Part shown: positions 6,409-9,495 of the stretch, piece after piece
Layout of the letters: every line of letters starts with the position of its first letter
Numbering within the stretch: position 1 is the stretch's first letter
Assembly: GCA_031283745.1 (NCBI GenBank)
Contig: JAITBH010000135.1
Span: 1 to 9,495, forward strand
Reading direction: 5' to 3'
Source of the DNA: Candidatus Ectomicrobium neotermitis
Lineage (GTDB): Bacteria; Elusimicrobiota; Endomicrobiia; Endomicrobiales; Endomicrobiaceae
DNA: 9,495 bases
Position numbers and translations under genes: made by a program
The notes under the pieces: model-generated
What the model was told of the DNA's origin: nothing
The model's database searches: none
Seen by the model: the letters and a program-made list of their open reading frames with translations, nothing else

Positions 6409-7359
6409 ATGAATGACAATGTTATTTTGGGCATAGACATCGGCGGCACCAGAGTAAAAATGGCTATCATCAATTCTAACTTTGAGATTCTTTCTATGGG
6501 TATAATCCCTACCAATATCAAAGACAGCCCCGAAAAGTTTCTCAAAACAGTTGTAGAAAAAGCGAGTGAATTGAAAAATTACGACAAAGTTTGCGAAATA
6601 GGTGTTGGAATTCCCGGTGATGTTGATTTCAAAAACGGCATTTTGCGTTTTTCTGGCAACCTCGGATGGAAAAACATACCTATAAGAGACATCCTGCATA
6701 AATATTCAAAGAAAAAAGTTTATGTTGACAATGACGGAAACACTGCTTCTGTCGGTGCTTTTTGGCTCGACACAAAAGGAAAAGCCAATAACCTTGTTTG
6801 CATTACTTTGGGGACGGGTGTCGGCGGAGGCATTATTATTCATAAAAAATTATACAGAGGGGCGAGTTATAGTGCGGGCGAGATGGGGCATATCACAATA
6901 AAGCACGACGACAAACCTTGTAACTGCGGAAATATAGGATGCGTTGAAGTCTACTTAGGAGCAAATCATTTAACTCAATACAGCATTGAATACATCAAAA
7001 AACATAAATCAAAAATTATCTCAGACTTAGTAGGAAAAGATTTGTCGAAGTTCACCTTAGAAACCCTTAATAAAGCCGCTATAAAAAAAGACAAGACAGC
7101 CTTAGAAATTTATGACTATGCTGGTGAAATTCTTGGAATTTTGTTTGCAAATGTGATCAATATGCTAAACCCCGACACGATAGTATTATGCGGCGGGCTT
7201 ACTCTTTCAGGAAATTTCATTTTGTCCCCTGCAAAAAAAATAGTGCTCTCGCGGGCTTTCAAAATACCTGCCAAAACCTGCAAAATTATCTGTTCAAAAT
7301 GGTCTGATAGATTAGGGGTTATCGGAGCAGCTATGCTCACCAAACAAGAAACTATATAA
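6409..7359 (+). CDS. ROK-family sugar kinase, glucokinase-like
   Basis: This is a 316-residue ROK-family kinase with no N-terminal helix-turn-helix, so it is an enzyme rather than a ROK repressor. The phosphate-1 loop GIDIGGTRVKMAI spans 8-20. GVGIPGDVD (65-73) and VDNDGNTASVGAFW (106-119) follow, the latter with the presumed catalytic base Asp109. Phosphate-2, LGTGVGGGI, is at 134-142. The zinc site is His161 in GEMGH plus Cys171, Cys173 and Cys178 in CNCGNIGCVE, and CGGLTLSG (261-268) lies near the adenosine site. The catalytic loop reads N-D-G-N where most relatives have N-D-A-N. The likely substrate is glucose or another hexose or amino-hexose, phosphorylated with ATP; motifs alone do not decide between glucokinase, fructokinase/mannokinase and N-acetylglucosamine or N-acetylmannosamine kinase. 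AAGGAG at 6397-6402 lies six bases before ATG, and the gap to folC is 13 bases. Neighbouring KDO and LPS genes make an envelope-sugar role possible but unproven. Confidence 0.9.
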   Translation: MNDNVILGIDIGGTRVKMAIINSNFEILSMGIIPTNIKDSPEKFLKTVVEKASELKNYDKVCEIGVGIPGDVDFKNGILRFSGNLGWKNIPIRDILHKYSKKKVYVDNDGNTASVGAFWLDTKGKANNLVCITLGTGVGGGIIIHKKLYRGASYSAGEMGHITIKHDDKPCNCGNIGCVEVYLGANHLTQYSIEYIKKHKSKIISDLVGKDLSKFTLETLNKAAIKKDKTALEIYDYAGEILGILFANVINMLNPDTIVLCGGLTLSGNFILSPAKKIVLSRAFKIPAKTCKIICSKWSDRLGVIGAAMLTKQETI

Positions 7360-7377
7360 ACCGTAGTTAAGAGTTAA

Positions 7378-9417
7378 ATGAAAAATTTATCCATAAAAAG
7401 CATTCTCCTCTCTCTTGTATTTATCACTCTCTTACTTCCTGTTGCCTTTGCTTATGACATAGACATAAAGGCAGATTTATTAGATTACAATCAAGAAGCT
7501 GACAGCGTCACGGCTGAGGGGAATGTTTTTGTTGTATGGCAGGACAAAACTTTGCACGCCGATAAAGTCGTGTTTGAATTTCCCAAAAAGCTAATGACTG
7601 CCACTGGAAAGGTAGAACTTGAAGAAAACGGAACAGTCGTTTTTGCTGAGACGATGACTTATTATTATGACCAAGAGACAGGTGAGTTAACAAAAACCAA
7701 AGCCGCCTCAAGTATGGTTTTTATTCAGTCAGAAAAAATGCAGAGACTTGATAAATCAAACTTTGCCTCAGGGCGAACAATCATCTCAAACTGCGACTTG
7801 GATGATCCCCACACATCTTTTAAGGCAAAGAGAGCAATTTTAAGAGAAGGCAAGAAAATCATATTGTATGGAGCAGTTGCATATATCGGACACTTGCCTG
7901 TATTTTATTTCCCATACCTCTCAAGAGATTTAGAACGCGGAAAAGAACCGTTTACCGTCGCCATCGAGCCGGGCTACAGCGAGGAGGGCGGCGTTTTCTT
8001 AAAAACCACACTAGGTTTTTCTATTACCGACAATATCAGCGACCTTCTCTTTCTGGATTATCTTGGAAAATATGGAACTGGTTATGGGACTCAGCTTGAC
8101 TATGCCACCGATATAACAAAGTTCAGTATTTACGCCTACAAAATAAACGATGAAATAGTCGGCACCCAAAGATGGGCTCTGCAACCTTCTTTTTGGAGCC
8201 AAGTCGCAGGCATTTGGACAATACAATCTCAAGCAGAATTTTTAAGTGATCCTTCCTTTAACAATATCTATAACCGCAGCAACTGGAACCGAGTTTCAAA
8301 CACCCCCCACTCCTTTGTAGCTTTAACAAGAAGCGGAAAAACCTCAAATCTTATGTTTGTCGTAGAAAGGTTTGACACCTATAACACTGAATCCGAAGCT
8401 TTTGCCCCCTCCCGAGTAAGCGCCCCAAGAATTTCTTATACCCTGTATCCACGAAAACTGTTTTGGGATATCTCAAACAATTTCAACATAGTTTATAACC
8501 ACTCTGGTTTAGAATACTCCTCTATAAATAAAAATCTGTTCTACCGTAACACAGTCAACTTTAGCGATATACTCGCCAAGAGTTTGCAAGCATCAAAGAA
8601 CCTGACATTTATGCCCTATATAGGATTAGGTGGAGATTGGTATGACAAAGATACTGTGGGCAATATAGATGAAACGATTTTTTTCACTTATATGGGGGGC
8701 ATAAATACTCGTTTGCGGGTGTCGAGCTGGATAGATTGGAATGTTGATTACTCAATTTCTGCAAAAACTCAAAAAAATTCTTATGAGATAGACAGGATAG
8801 GCGAAAACTATGGAATTGTTGAAGATTTGGTCGAATATTCTAACTATATGTATATAACAGACAGCCTCACTCTTAGAAACACTGCCTCCTACGATTTAAG
8901 AAGTTTCAGAACTCCTTCCTCTCCCTTGTCTCCCCGCATCCGCTGGTCGCCTATAGAAAGCGAGCTTACCTATACCCCCAATGAATACACCAATATATAT
9001 GTTCGGCATATGCAGACGCTTGACCCAAGTGTCAAGTTTGAGGGCTTGCAATCTGAAATAAACATCGGAGATATGACTGTTGCTTACATCAAAGTGGGGA
9101 TTTTTTATGAGGAAGCAAGCAGAGATGAGATTGATAATGTGCTGGGGTTTGGAATTTGGCTAACCCCGAAATGGCGTTTTGACTACAATATGAGAGGAGT
9201 ATCAAATTTTGTGACGCAACAAGTAGACATAAATGAATATGAGGTAAAACTGTATAGAGATTTGCATTGCTATAACTTTGGGGCGACGATGAGGGTTAGA
9301 AGAGATCCGCTTCAGGGATATACCCACGAGATCTCTTTGTTGTTTAACTTAAAAGCCAATATGCCTTTCAGCAAAGATAGACGCGAAGAAGCAGAGCTGT
9401 TTTATCCTTGGAAATGA
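7378..9417 (+). CDS. lptD: LPS-assembly protein LptD/OstA-like outer-membrane protein
   Basis: LptD is the outer-membrane beta-barrel that inserts LPS into the outer leaflet, receiving it through the Lpt bridge. The 679-residue precursor begins with a clear Sec signal peptide: KNLSIKS, a hydrophobic core at about 9-22 and an AFA cleavage site after residue 25. Residues about 28-110 form the OstA/LptA-like beta-jellyroll (KADLLDYNQEADSVTAEGNV, LHADKVVFEF, ATGKVELEENGTVVFAE). SNCDLDDPHTSFKAKRA (137-153) and GHLPVFYFPYLSRDL (171-185) are the conserved link into the barrel. The rest, about 195-670, is rich in alternating aromatic/polar strands as in large barrels, and ends with EISLLFNLKA and a short polar tail. 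The mature protein has only two cysteines, Cys139 and Cys631. It is shorter than E. coli LptD (784). The start follows the kinase gene by 18 bases with only a weak GAG upstream. LptE is not seen. The alternative would be an OstA-family protein of unknown cargo, but the domain order favours LptD. Confidence 0.9.
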   Translation: MKNLSIKSILLSLVFITLLLPVAFAYDIDIKADLLDYNQEADSVTAEGNVFVVWQDKTLHADKVVFEFPKKLMTATGKVELEENGTVVFAETMTYYYDQETGELTKTKAASSMVFIQSEKMQRLDKSNFASGRTIISNCDLDDPHTSFKAKRAILREGKKIILYGAVAYIGHLPVFYFPYLSRDLERGKEPFTVAIEPGYSEEGGVFLKTTLGFSITDNISDLLFLDYLGKYGTGYGTQLDYATDITKFSIYAYKINDEIVGTQRWALQPSFWSQVAGIWTIQSQAEFLSDPSFNNIYNRSNWNRVSNTPHSFVALTRSGKTSNLMFVVERFDTYNTESEAFAPSRVSAPRISYTLYPRKLFWDISNNFNIVYNHSGLEYSSINKNLFYRNTVNFSDILAKSLQASKNLTFMPYIGLGGDWYDKDTVGNIDETIFFTYMGGINTRLRVSSWIDWNVDYSISAKTQKNSYEIDRIGENYGIVEDLVEYSNYMYITDSLTLRNTASYDLRSFRTPSSPLSPRIRWSPIESELTYTPNEYTNIYVRHMQTLDPSVKFEGLQSEINIGDMTVAYIKVGIFYEEASRDEIDNVLGFGIWLTPKWRFDYNMRGVSNFVTQQVDINEYEVKLYRDLHCYNFGATMRVRRDPLQGYTHEISLLFNLKANMPFSKDRREEAELFYPWK

Positions 9418-9454
9418 GCAGGGCGTATAAATAATTAAGAGGGTGCAAAAACAA

Positions 9455-9490
9455 AAAAAGCTTGCCAAAACTTGGCAAGCTTTTTCCTTT
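9455..9490 (+). terminator. Intrinsic (rho-independent) terminator after lptD
   Basis: The inverted repeat GCTTGCCAA (9460-9468) and TTGGCAAGC (9472-9480) is perfect, with a three-base loop AAC. Flanking A (9455-9459) and T (9481-9485) runs extend the pairing to 14 base pairs. A T-rich tail, TTTTTCCTTTT, follows. It sits 37 bases after the lptD stop and is the only convincing terminator in the window. Because an A run precedes the stem, it could also work for transcription arriving from the right on the other strand. Confidence 0.93.
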
Positions 9491-9495
9491 TATAG

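Noticed and set aside
9443..9495. GTG-initiated open frame running off the right end, preceded by AAGAGG
   Set aside because: Its codons would be the terminator hairpin itself (KQKKLAKTWQAF), so it is more likely chance than the start of a gene; the window ends too soon to judge.

Overview
This window is a densely packed, AT-rich bacterial segment. Every convincing gene lies on the + strand, and the reading frames run almost head to tail, with gaps from 33 bases down to a 13-base overlap. The organism is Gram-negative in envelope type: it has an LptD/OstA-like outer-membrane LPS assembly protein with a signal peptide, and a KdsD/KpsF-type arabinose-5-phosphate isomerase for KDO synthesis. AT-rich codon use and an LptD of the short, two-cysteine kind make me think of a lineage such as Elusimicrobiota or Omnitrophota. 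That placement is a weak inference; the sequence contains no rRNA or other definitive marker.

Layout from left to right. (1) Bases 2-160 hold the C-terminus of the phosphate-transporter ATPase PstB. (2) A histidine block follows, hisH-hisA-hisF-hisI (167-2702), in the classical H-A-F-I order. It supplies both subunits of imidazole-glycerol-phosphate synthase, the isomerase before it and the PR-AMP cyclohydrolase. No hisE domain is fused to hisI, and hisG, D, C and B are not in the window. (3) A TrpF-like protein (2724-3350) keeps both catalytic residues but has unusual phosphate-binding loops. (4) KdsD/KpsF (3353-4315) comes next. (5) accD and folC (4336-6395) overlap, with folC starting at TTG. 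(6) A ROK-family sugar kinase spans 6409-7359. (7) LptD/OstA spans 7378-9417. (8) A strong intrinsic terminator lies at 9455-9490.

I see no terminator or clear promoter between pstB and the final hairpin, so the segment could be read as one long transcript. It would combine phosphate uptake, histidine synthesis, a TrpF homologue, fatty-acid and folate enzymes and LPS/KDO functions. The order trpF-(kdsD)-accD-folC resembles the trpF-accD-folC and trpFBA-accD-folC arrangements of proteobacteria, with kdsD inserted.

Most of the window is ordinary core metabolism, and I found no defence system, mobile element, CRISPR array or RNA gene. The points most worth a second look are the altered TrpF, the LptD with exactly two cysteines placed to form one interdomain disulfide, and the mixed envelope/amino-acid operon. 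There is no gene-free stretch longer than 300 bases.
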